From contig NZ_JBPPGG010000005.1 of assembly GCF_051304405.1 (NCBI RefSeq), positions 1 to 64,000 on the forward strand: DNA of 64,000 nt, in the 5' to 3' direction. The position numbers and the translations under genes were made by a program. Source of the DNA: Pedomonas sp051304405 (lineage in GTDB: Bacteria; Pseudomonadota; Alphaproteobacteria; Sphingomonadales; Sphingomonadaceae). This document shows positions 1-7,047 of this stretch, piece by piece. Below the pieces are notes generated by a model that saw only the letters and a list, made by a program, of their open reading frames with translations, made no database searches and had not been told where the DNA came from. Every line of letters starts with the position of its first letter. Position 1 is the first letter of the stretch.

Positions 1-372
1 CGGCCGGAGCTGACCTCGGCCAAGATCGTGGTCTCGGGCGGCCGGGCGCTGGGTTCGGCCGAGGCGTTCAAGACGGTGATCGAGCCGCTGGCGGACAAGC
101 TGGGCGCGGCCATCGGCGCCTCGCGCGCGGCGGTCGATGCGGGCTACATGCCCAACGACTACCAGGTGGGCCAGACCGGCAAGATCGTCGCGCCGGAGCT
201 CTATGTGGCCGTCGGCATCTCCGGCGCCATCCAGCACCTGGCGGGCATGAAGGACTCCAAGATCATCGTCGCCATCAACAAGGATGAGGAGGCCCCCATC
301 TTCCAGGTGGCCGACTTCGGCCTCGTCGCCGACCTCTTCCAGGCCGTGCCGGAGATGACCTCCAAGCTCTGA
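1..372 (+). CDS. etfA: Electron transfer flavoprotein alpha subunit, C-terminal part (5' end outside window)
   Basis: The reading frame is open from base 1 and ends at a TGA at 370-372, so only about 123 C-terminal residues are present. They match the FAD-binding domain of ETF alpha: a start SGGRALGS, the NDYQVGQTGK stretch, and the VGISGAIQHLAGM and IIVAINKDEEAPIF stretches that hold the flavin in this family. ETF alpha/beta takes electrons from acyl-CoA and other dehydrogenases and passes them to ETF-ubiquinone oxidoreductase. The beta subunit gene is normally just upstream, which here would be outside the window. The next gene starts 162 bp downstream. Confidence 0.93.
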   Translation, partial: RPELTSAKIVVSGGRALGSAEAFKTVIEPLADKLGAAIGASRAAVDAGYMPNDYQVGQTGKIVAPELYVAVGISGAIQHLAGMKDSKIIVAINKDEEAPIFQVADFGLVADLFQAVPEMTSKL

Positions 373-534
373 CGCGCGGCCGCACGGCAGCGGAACAGGG
401 CCCGCCCGGCACCCGCCCGGCGGGCCTTTTCCTTTTCCGCCCTTGCCCTTGGCATTTTGGCGAGGGCGCTCCGCTTTGCCGTTGGTGGTTTCGTCCCTTT
501 CTTCTAGGCTGTGCCGCGCAGGGAGGGAGAACAG

Positions 535-1086
535 ATGACTGCTGCACTTTACGACATTCCGCTCAAGACCATTGCGGGCGCGCCCGCCGCGCTCGGCCAG
601 TACGCCGGCAAGGTGCTGCTGGTGGTGAACGTGGCCTCGAAGTGCGGGCTGACGCCCCAGTATGCGGGGCTGGAAGCCCTCTACGAGCGCTACCGGGACG
701 AGGGCCTGGTGGTGCTTGGCTTCCCCGCCAACGACTTCGCGGGGCAGGAGCCCGGCACGAACGAGGAAATCCAGGCGTTCTGCCGCACCAACTACAGCGT
801 TGAATTCCCCATGTTCGAGAAGATCGCCGTCACCGGGGAGGGGCAGCACCCGCTCTACCGGGCGCTCACGTCGGCAAAGCCGGGCACGGTCGTGCCGGGC
901 GACGGGTTCCGGGAGCAGCTGAAGGGCTATGGCATCACCCCGAACCCGGAGCCGGGCGTGCTCTGGAACTTCGAGAAGTTCCTTGTCAGCCGCACGGGCG
1001 AGGTGGTGGGCCGCTTCGCGCCCGACACGGCGCCCGATGACCCCCGCCTCATCGCGGCGATCGAGGCCGAGCTGGCGAAGGCCTGA
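535..1086 (+). CDS. Glutathione peroxidase family protein
   Basis: A 183-residue thiol peroxidase that reduces hydrogen peroxide or lipid hydroperoxides with glutathione or thioredoxin. The peroxidatic residue is Cys37 in VASKCGLT, in place of selenocysteine. Gln71 (GFPANDFAGQEPG) and Trp144-Asn145 (LWNFEKF) complete the usual catalytic tetrad. No signal peptide is visible, so it is probably cytoplasmic. The ATG at 535 was chosen because GGGAGGGAGA lies just upstream; the in-frame GTG at 511 would add residues that do not belong to the family. It sits immediately before a glutathione S-transferase gene, which suggests a shared detoxification role, although an 89-bp gap separates them. Confidence 0.92.
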   Translation: MTAALYDIPLKTIAGAPAALGQYAGKVLLVVNVASKCGLTPQYAGLEALYERYRDEGLVVLGFPANDFAGQEPGTNEEIQAFCRTNYSVEFPMFEKIAVTGEGQHPLYRALTSAKPGTVVPGDGFREQLKGYGITPNPEPGVLWNFEKFLVSRTGEVVGRFAPDTAPDDPRLIAAIEAELAKA

Positions 1087-1175
1087 GCGCGGCGCGGGCT
1101 ACCCAATCCCGTTTCGCTGCGCTAGGCAGCGGGAGGCGGCATGGCGTCGCCTCCCTGCATGGAAGGAGAAGGCAG

Positions 1176-1835
1176 ATGGCGGAACTCCACCTCACGCTCG
1201 GCAACAAGAACTATTCCTCCTGGTCCGTCCGGCCGTGGCTGGCGCTCAAGGCGTCCGGCCTGCCGTTCACCGAGACCACCTACGGTCTCTACACCGAGGA
1301 AATGGACGCCTGGATTGCGGCCAACGCGCCCAACCGCAAGGTGCCGCAGCTTCAGCATGGCGCGCTGAGGATCTGGGATTCCCTCGCCATCATCGAGTAT
1401 GTGGCCGAACTCGCCCCCGAGGCCGGGCTGTGGCCGCGCGACCGGGAAGCCCGCGCCATTGCCCGCGCGGTCTGCGCCGAGATGCACTCGGGCTTTCAGG
1501 CGCTGCGCCAGAACCTCGGCATGAATTCCCGCCGCCGCTATTCGAATTTCGTTGTGCCCGAGGCCGCGCAGGCCGACATCGAGCGCATCCAGGCCCTGTG
1601 GGCGGACTGCCGCCAGCGCTTCGGCGCCAAGGCGGGCGGGCCGTTCCTGTTCGGCGCGTTCGGCGCGGCGGACTGCTACTTTGCCCCGGTTGTCTCCCGC
1701 TTCGTCACCTATGGCGTGGCGCTGACGCCGGAGGCGCAGGCCTATGTGGACGCCGTCATGGCCCACCCCTTCGTCGTCCAGTGGATGGAAGACGCCAAGG
1801 CCGAACCCTGGGTGATCGACAAGTACGAGCTGTGA
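1176..1835 (+). CDS. Glutathione S-transferase family protein
   Basis: A 219-residue protein with an N-terminal thioredoxin-fold GST domain (about 1-80) and an all-helical C-terminal domain (about 90-210). The N-terminal GNKNYSSWSVRPWLALK is the glutathione-site motif of bacterial GSTs that use serine rather than tyrosine; Ser14, Ser15 and Ser17 are candidates for the catalytic residue. The KVPQLQH and DSLAIIEY stretches fit the cis-Pro loop and the gamma-glutamyl binding loop. GGAAGGAGAAGGC precedes the ATG. The substrate cannot be predicted. Probably cytoplasmic. Confidence 0.88.
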   Translation: MAELHLTLGNKNYSSWSVRPWLALKASGLPFTETTYGLYTEEMDAWIAANAPNRKVPQLQHGALRIWDSLAIIEYVAELAPEAGLWPRDREARAIARAVCAEMHSGFQALRQNLGMNSRRRYSNFVVPEAAQADIERIQALWADCRQRFGAKAGGPFLFGAFGAADCYFAPVVSRFVTYGVALTPEAQAYVDAVMAHPFVVQWMEDAKAEPWVIDKYEL

Positions 1836-1933
1836 GTTTTGGTGTTGCAGGAGGGGGCCCGTGCGCGGAGGCGCACAAACGATCGCTCCCTCCTGGCAAC
1901 CTCCCGTTCGATTCAAGGGGCCGTGTCCTTGCG

Positions 1934-1992
1934 TCAAAGGGCGCGGCCCTTTGAAAAACGAAGGGAGTGCAGAGGGTCCGCGACCCTCTGCA
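1934..1992. terminator. Two consecutive short-loop hairpins between convergent genes
   Basis: Hairpin 1 has a 9-bp perfect stem (1934-1942 with 1946-1954, loop GCG) followed by AAAAA. Hairpin 2 has an 11-bp perfect stem (1968-1978 with 1982-1992, loop CGC) followed by seven A. They lie between the GST gene (+) and the tlpA-like gene (-). Transcription termination in both directions is inferred from position. The 3-nt loops and the trailing A-tract are unlike a textbook rho-independent terminator. Related palindromes occur at several other gene ends in the window. Confidence 0.6.
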
Positions 1993-2014
1993 AAAAAATC
2001 CGTCCAGAAAATCC

Positions 2015-2623
2015 CTATTTCTTCCCGGCCCCCGGCTTCGACCCCACGACGGCGGCGATGAGGTCGGTGGCGGGTTTGGCGTCCCATTCGGCGGGGCCGG
2101 CGATGCGGGCGATTTCCTTGCCGCTGCGGTCGTAGATCACGGTCAGCGGCAGGCCGCGCGCCTTGTAGCCGAGGGCGAGCTGGTTCTTCTTGTCCAGGTA
2201 GGGCGCGATGTTCCGCAGGCCGCGCTTCTGCCAGAAGGGCTCGACCGCCCGCCAGCCTGCCATGTCCATGGAGACGGTGACGACCGCCAGGTCCTGTGCG
2301 GGGAACAGGCTCTGGAGCGTGTCGAGGGTGGGCATTTCGGTGACGCACGGCGCGCACCAGGTGGCCCACAGGTTCAGCACCACCACCTTGCCCTTGAAGT
2401 CGGCGAGGCTGAGGGTCTTGCCGCCCTTGGCCTCGAAGGCGGTGTCGGGCGCGGGCGTGCCGGCGTGGCTGAAGTCCAGCCGCGCGAGGTCGCCGGTGGC
2501 GAACCGGCTCAGGTCGCCCCCGGCCGGAGCGGCGGCGGCCGCGAAGGGTGCGGCGGAAGCAAGGGTTGCAAGGCCTGCGGCACAGGCGGCAAGGGTCAGA
2601 TAAGCGGTTGCGCGGCGCGGCAT
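2015..2623 (-). CDS. TlpA-like thioredoxin-fold thiol:disulfide oxidoreductase
   Basis: A 202-residue exported or membrane-anchored protein. Residues 1-32 form a signal-type sequence (MPRRAT, hydrophobic stretch, Ala-rich end). The thioredoxin fold follows, with the active site WATWCAPC (Cys90, Cys93) preceded by GKVVVLNLW. The family (TlpA/ResA/CcmG) reduces disulfides in periplasmic proteins. The ATG at 2623 is preferred over an upstream GTG at 2641 because the signal peptide then starts with its basic residues. The ccmG copy in the ccm operon (51595-52140) is a separate gene, so this one likely serves other targets. Confidence 0.88.
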   Translation of the reverse strand: MPRRATAYLTLAACAAGLATLASAAPFAAAAAPAGGDLSRFATGDLARLDFSHAGTPAPDTAFEAKGGKTLSLADFKGKVVVLNLWATWCAPCVTEMPTLDTLQSLFPAQDLAVVTVSMDMAGWRAVEPFWQKRGLRNIAPYLDKKNQLALGYKARGLPLTVIYDRSGKEIARIAGPAEWDAKPATDLIAAVVGSKPGAGKK

Positions 2624-2727
2624 CGCCCGGGTCCTCCACAAACTGTCAGCCTGGCCTTGTGCTAGGCGAAAAGGGCGCGCCGGGCCAACCCTTGCGCGCC
2701 CTTGCGGCAGAGTATCGCGTCAGGCGG

Positions 2728-4083
2728 TTACGGGTTCGCGGTCAGCTCGTTCTTGTAGACCGTGCCGCCCTTCATGACGAAGCCGACCGATTCCAGCTCG
2801 CGGATGTTGGCGATGGGGTCGCCCCGCACGGCGACGATGTCTGCCTTGAGGCCCGGGGCGAGCTGGCCCCACATCTTCTCGACGCCGAGCGCGGTGGCGG
2901 CGTTGATGGTGGCGGCCTGGATCGCCTGCATCGGCGTCATGCCGTAGTCCACCATGATCGCGAACTGGTGGCCCACATCGGCGTGGGGGTAGACGCCCGC
3001 GTCCGAGCCGAAGATCATCTTCACGCCCGCCTGGAGGGCCTTGCGGAAGTTGTCGCGCTGCACCTGCGCCACTTCCCGGTCCTTGCGGAGGAATTCCTCC
3101 AGCACGCCGTTGGCCTTGCCGTAGGCCTGGGTGAATTCGGTGTTGTAGATGTCCATGGCGAGGAAGGCGCCGGTCTTCCTGGCGAGGGCGATGCCCTCGT
3201 CGTCGATGATGCTGGCGTGCTCCACCGTATCGACGCCGCTGCGCAACGCGGTCTTGATGCCGTCGGTGCCGTGGGCGTGCACCGCCACCTTGCGGCCGTG
3301 CATGTGCGCCTCGTCGATCAGCGCCTTCATCTCCTCCTCGGTGTACTGCTGTGCGCCCACCTTGGTGCCCTTGGAGAAGACGCCGCCGGTGCCGCAGAAC
3401 TTGATGACGTCAACGCCGTACTTGATGTTCCGGCGCACCACGCGGCGCACTTCCGTCGGGCCGTCGGCAACGCCGTCGCTGGTGTCGGCGTATTCGGGCG
3501 GCAGCAGGTTGTTGTCGCAGTGGCCGCCGGTGATGCCCAGCGCCGGGCCGGAGACCAGCATACGCGGGCCCGGCACCTCGCCGTCGGCGATGGCGTCCCG
3601 AATCGCCACGTCCGAGAAGGCGGGGGAGCCCACGTCGCGGATGGTGGTGAAGCCCGCCATCAGCATCTTCTGGGCGTTGGCGACGCCGCGCACGGTGGCG
3701 CGGGGAACAGAGGTGGCGAGGCCGTCGTAGCTGCCCTCGTAGGGGTTGGCGGTGACGTGGGTGTGGGCGTCGATGAGGCCGGGCATCACCGTGGCGTTGG
3801 AGAGATCGATGACGGTTGCGCCGGCCGGAATGGCGGTGGAGCCCGCCGGGCCGACGCTCAGGATGGTGTCGCCCGAGATGAGGAGCACCTGATCCCTGCG
3901 GATCTGGCCTGCCGCCACGTCCACCAGACGCCCGGCCTTGATGGCGGTGACGGCGGGGGCGGCGGAGTCGGTCGGTGTGGCCTGGGTGGCGCCGGGCAGG
4001 GCCAAGGCGCTTGCGGCGAGGAGCGCAAGGACGTATGCGCCATGGCGGGCCGGGCGGCTCCAGGCGTTGCGTGCTCGGTTCAT
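2728..4083 (-). CDS. Secreted metal-dependent amidohydrolase (imidazolonepropionase/prolidase-like)
   Basis: A 451-residue amidohydrolase-superfamily protein. Residues 1-36 look like a signal peptide ending near ALPGATQA. The metal site begins with His107-x-His109 in PGLIDAHTHVTANP, then later histidines in VAVHAHGTDG and TVEHASIIDD, and Asp in FGSDAGVYPH. The C-terminal AATINAATALG and GLKADIVAV stretches close the composite beta-sandwich domain. Members include Xaa-Pro dipeptidases and carboxypeptidases acting on peptides or amidated compounds; the exact substrate is unknown. An RBS (AGGAG) precedes ATG 4083. The gene diverges from argH with only 31 bp between start codons. Confidence 0.88.
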   Translation of the reverse strand: MNRARNAWSRPARHGAYVLALLAASALALPGATQATPTDSAAPAVTAIKAGRLVDVAAGQIRRDQVLLISGDTILSVGPAGSTAIPAGATVIDLSNATVMPGLIDAHTHVTANPYEGSYDGLATSVPRATVRGVANAQKMLMAGFTTIRDVGSPAFSDVAIRDAIADGEVPGPRMLVSGPALGITGGHCDNNLLPPEYADTSDGVADGPTEVRRVVRRNIKYGVDVIKFCGTGGVFSKGTKVGAQQYTEEEMKALIDEAHMHGRKVAVHAHGTDGIKTALRSGVDTVEHASIIDDEGIALARKTGAFLAMDIYNTEFTQAYGKANGVLEEFLRKDREVAQVQRDNFRKALQAGVKMIFGSDAGVYPHADVGHQFAIMVDYGMTPMQAIQAATINAATALGVEKMWGQLAPGLKADIVAVRGDPIANIRELESVGFVMKGGTVYKNELTANP

Positions 4084-4114
4084 TGTAGAGGCTCCTGAAT
4101 TCGGGATGAGGCAG

Positions 4115-5512
4115 ATGGCGAACAGCAAGGCGGCCAACCAGTTGTGGGGCGGTCGTTTCAGTGGCGGACCGTCTTCGGTGATGACGGAGATTAACGCATC
4201 GATCGGCTTCGACAAGCGTCTGTGGAAGCAGGATATCGCCGGGTCGCGGGCCCACGCCGCCATGGCTGCCGCCCAGGGCATTCTCTCGGCGGAGGACAAC
4301 GCAGCCATCCAGGCCGGGCTGGATCAGGTTGCCGCCGAGATCGAGGCGGGCAAGCTGGTGGAGGATCCGGCGCTGGAGGACATCCACATGCACGTGGAGG
4401 CGCGCCTTGCCCAGCTGATCGGCGAGCCTGCCAAGCGCCTGCACGTGGCCCGCTCCCGCAACGATCAGGTGGCGACCGACTTCAAGCTGTGGGTGCGCGA
4501 TGCCATCGATCAGGTGGACGCCGCCCTGCGCGAACTTCAGGTGGCGCTGGTCAAGCGCGCCGAGGAGCACGTGGAGACCGTGATGCCCGGCTTCACCCAC
4601 CTTCAGGTGGCCCAGCCCGTCACCCTCGGCCACCATCTGATGGCCTATTACGAGATGATCCGCCGCGACCGCGGCCGCTTCCAGGATGCCCGCAAGCGCC
4701 TGAACGAGTGCCCGCTCGGCGCGGCGGCGCTGGCCGGCACCAGCTTCCCGACCGACCGGTTCAACACGGCGGCGGCGCTGGGCTTCGACCGGCCCACCGC
4801 CAACAGCCTCGATTCCGTGTCGGATCGGGACTTCGCGCTGGAATTCCTCGCCGCGGCCGGCATGGCGGGCCTGCACCTGTCGCGTCTGGCCGAGGAGATC
4901 ATCATCTGGGCAAGCCAGCCCTACCGCTTCGTCAGCCTGCCCGATGCCTTCTCGACCGGCTCGTCGATCATGCCGCAGAAGCGCAACCCGGACGCGGCCG
5001 AGCTGGTGCGCGCCAAGGCCGGGCACATTCTGGGCAACTTCCAGCGGCTGGCGGTGGTGATGAAGGGGCTGCCGCTCGCCTATTCCAAGGACATGCAGGA
5101 AGACAAGGTGCCGGTGTTCGAGGCGTTCGACACCCTCGCCCTGTGTCTGGCCGCCACCACCGGCATGGTGGAGACGCTGGTGTTCAACCCCGAGCCCATG
5201 CGTCAGGCCGCTGCGTCCGGCTTCTCCACCGCCACGGACCTGGCCGACTGGCTGGTGCGGGCGGCGGGCGTGCCGTTCCGCGATGCCCACCACATCACCG
5301 GCAATGCGGTGAAGCTGGCGGAGAGCAAGGGCGTCATGCTCCATGAGCTGTCGCTGGACGAGCTGAAGGGGGTCGACGCGCGCATCACCGAGGATGTCTA
5401 TTCGGTTCTCACCGTCGAGGCGTCCGTTGCCAGCCGCACCAGCTACGGCGGCACCGCGCCGAGCCAGGTGCGGGCGCAGGTGGATGCCGCCAGGAGGGAA
5501 CTGGGCCTATGA
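4115..5512 (+). CDS. argH: Argininosuccinate lyase
   Basis: A 465-residue enzyme that cleaves argininosuccinate into arginine and fumarate, the last step of arginine synthesis, in the cytoplasm. The fumarase/aspartase-superfamily signature SSIMPQKRNPD starts at Ser283, the usual catalytic-loop serine. The N-terminal LWGGRFSGGPS and the HVARSRNDQVATD stretch are also characteristic. The length matches the family. ATG 4115 was preferred to ATG 4106 because GGGATGAGG then acts as the RBS. Its stop codon overlaps the next start by 4 bp (ATGA), so it is translationally coupled to the lipoprotein gene and lysA. argF and argD lie about 57 kb away at the right end. Confidence 0.97.
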   Translation: MANSKAANQLWGGRFSGGPSSVMTEINASIGFDKRLWKQDIAGSRAHAAMAAAQGILSAEDNAAIQAGLDQVAAEIEAGKLVEDPALEDIHMHVEARLAQLIGEPAKRLHVARSRNDQVATDFKLWVRDAIDQVDAALRELQVALVKRAEEHVETVMPGFTHLQVAQPVTLGHHLMAYYEMIRRDRGRFQDARKRLNECPLGAAALAGTSFPTDRFNTAAALGFDRPTANSLDSVSDRDFALEFLAAAGMAGLHLSRLAEEIIIWASQPYRFVSLPDAFSTGSSIMPQKRNPDAAELVRAKAGHILGNFQRLAVVMKGLPLAYSKDMQEDKVPVFEAFDTLALCLAATTGMVETLVFNPEPMRQAAASGFSTATDLADWLVRAAGVPFRDAHHITGNAVKLAESKGVMLHELSLDELKGVDARITEDVYSVLTVEASVASRTSYGGTAPSQVRAQVDAARRELGL

Positions 5513-5730
5513 GCCGTGCCGTTTTCGTCGTGATGTGCGCCCTGGCCGTGGCGGCCTGCGGCAAGCGCGGTGTGCTGGAGCCGCCCGAGGGGCGGCAGCC
5601 GCCCGCACCCATCTGGGTGGAGCAGAGCGGGGGCGTGCAGCCGCCGACGCCTGCCCCGGCCCATCCCCAGCCGCCCGCCTCGCGCGAGCTGTCCACGCCC
5701 TCGACAACGACCGACGGCCCGAGGAGCTGA
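5509..5730 (+). CDS. lptM: Small LptM/YifL-type lipoprotein
   Basis: A 73-residue protein with a signal peptide and a lipobox ending at Cys17 (ALAVAAC), followed by GKRG, and then a Pro-rich, low-complexity tail. This is the pattern of the short lipoprotein commonly found between argH and lysA in proteobacteria. In E. coli the homologue LptM (YifL) assists maturation of the LPS translocon LptD; that role is transferred here by synteny and lipobox only. It overlaps argH by 4 bp and lysA starts 4 bp after its stop. Confidence 0.8.
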   Translation: MSRAVFVVMCALAVAACGKRGVLEPPEGRQPPAPIWVEQSGGVQPPTPAPAHPQPPASRELSTPSTTTDGPRS

Positions 5731-5734
5731 ATTC

Positions 5735-7006
5735 ATGCGTCATTTCACTTATCGGGAAGGTCAGCTCTTTGCCGAGGACGTGCCGGTCGCCCGGCTGGCG
5801 GAGGCCGTTGGCACGCCCTTCTACTGCTACTCCACCGCCACGATCGAGCGGCACTTCGATGTGTTCTCCCAGGCCTTCGAGGGGCTGGATGCGCTGGTGT
5901 GCTTTGCGGTCAAGGCCAACTCCAACCAGGCGGTGCTCGCCACCCTCGCCCGGCGCGGCGCGGGGGCGGACGTGGTCTCGCTCGGCGAGCTGAAGCGGGC
6001 GCTGGCCGCCGGCGTGCCGCCCGAGCGCATCGTCTTCTCCGGCGTCGGCAAGACCCGCGAGGAAATGGCGGCGGGCCTTCAGGCGGGCATCTACCAGTTC
6101 AACGTGGAGTCCGAGCCCGAACTCCATGCCCTGTCCGAGGTGGCAGCCAGCCTTGGCCTGACGGCGAACATCGCCTTCCGCGTCAATCCGGACGTGGACG
6201 CCAAGACCCACGCCAAGATTTCCACCGGCAAGGCGGAGAACAAGTTCGGCATCCCCTGGGAGCAGGCGCGGGAGATCTACGCGAAGGCGGCCGCGCTGCC
6301 GGGCATCCGGGTGGTGGGCGTTGACGTGCACATCGGCAGCCAGCTCACCGACCTCACCCCGTTCGAGGAAGCCTTCAGCCGCGTTGCCAATCTCATCCAG
6401 ATGCTGCGCGCCGATGGCCACACCATCGAGCGGGCGGATCTGGGCGGCGGCCTCGGCATTCCCTACTACCAGGACAGCGACGCGCCGCCGCTTCCCGTGG
6501 CCTATGGCGCCATGGTCAGCCGGGTGACGAAGAACCTGGGCGTGCGGCTGATCTTCGAGCCGGGCCGTCTGATCGTGGGCAACGCGGGAATTCTGGTCTC
6601 CCGTGTCGTCTACGTGAAGAAGGGGGCGAACAAGACCTTCGTCGTGATCGACGCGGCCATGAACGATCTGATCCGCCCGTCGCTCTACGACGCCCACCAC
6701 GATATTGCCCCGGTCGTCGAGCCGCAGGCGGTGACGCCGCGGATGACCGCGACGGTGGTGGGGCCGGTGTGCGAGACCGGCGACACCTTCGCCACCGACC
6801 GCACCATTCCGGCGGTGAGCGAGGGCGATCTGCTGGTGATCCACTCCGCCGGCGCCTATGGCGCGGTGATGTCCTCCACCTACAACACCCGCCTTCTGGT
6901 GCCGGAAGTGCTGGTGAAGGGCGAGGATTTTGCCGTTGTCCGGCCCCGTCCCACCTATGAGGACCTCATTGGACTCGACAGACTGCCTCACTGGTTCAAT
7001 TCTTAA
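5735..7006 (+). CDS. lysA: Diaminopimelate decarboxylase
   Basis: A 423-residue PLP enzyme that decarboxylates meso-diaminopimelate to lysine, the last step of the DAP pathway. The PLP lysine is Lys60 in CFAVKANSNQ of the alanine-racemase-like barrel. Other family motifs are HIGSQL, the glycine-rich DLGGGLGIPY, the FEPGR phosphate-binding stretch, and CETGD, which supplies the cysteine of the partner active site. GAGGAG lies upstream of ATG 5735; longer in-frame starts would run into the lipoprotein gene. It is the third gene of the argH operon. Confidence 0.97.
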   Translation: MRHFTYREGQLFAEDVPVARLAEAVGTPFYCYSTATIERHFDVFSQAFEGLDALVCFAVKANSNQAVLATLARRGAGADVVSLGELKRALAAGVPPERIVFSGVGKTREEMAAGLQAGIYQFNVESEPELHALSEVAASLGLTANIAFRVNPDVDAKTHAKISTGKAENKFGIPWEQAREIYAKAAALPGIRVVGVDVHIGSQLTDLTPFEEAFSRVANLIQMLRADGHTIERADLGGGLGIPYYQDSDAPPLPVAYGAMVSRVTKNLGVRLIFEPGRLIVGNAGILVSRVVYVKKGANKTFVVIDAAMNDLIRPSLYDAHHDIAPVVEPQAVTPRMTATVVGPVCETGDTFATDRTIPAVSEGDLLVIHSAGAYGAVMSSTYNTRLLVPEVLVKGEDFAVVRPRPTYEDLIGLDRLPHWFNS

Positions 7007-7047
7007 GGCAGTTTGACACCAGGCCTGACGGCACGGGAGGCGGCCCT

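Noticed and set aside
2708..5344. Long minus-strand frame running through argH and the amidohydrolase gene
   Set aside because: The left part is antisense to argH and the right part is out of frame with the amidohydrolase. It is a shadow, not a fusion gene.
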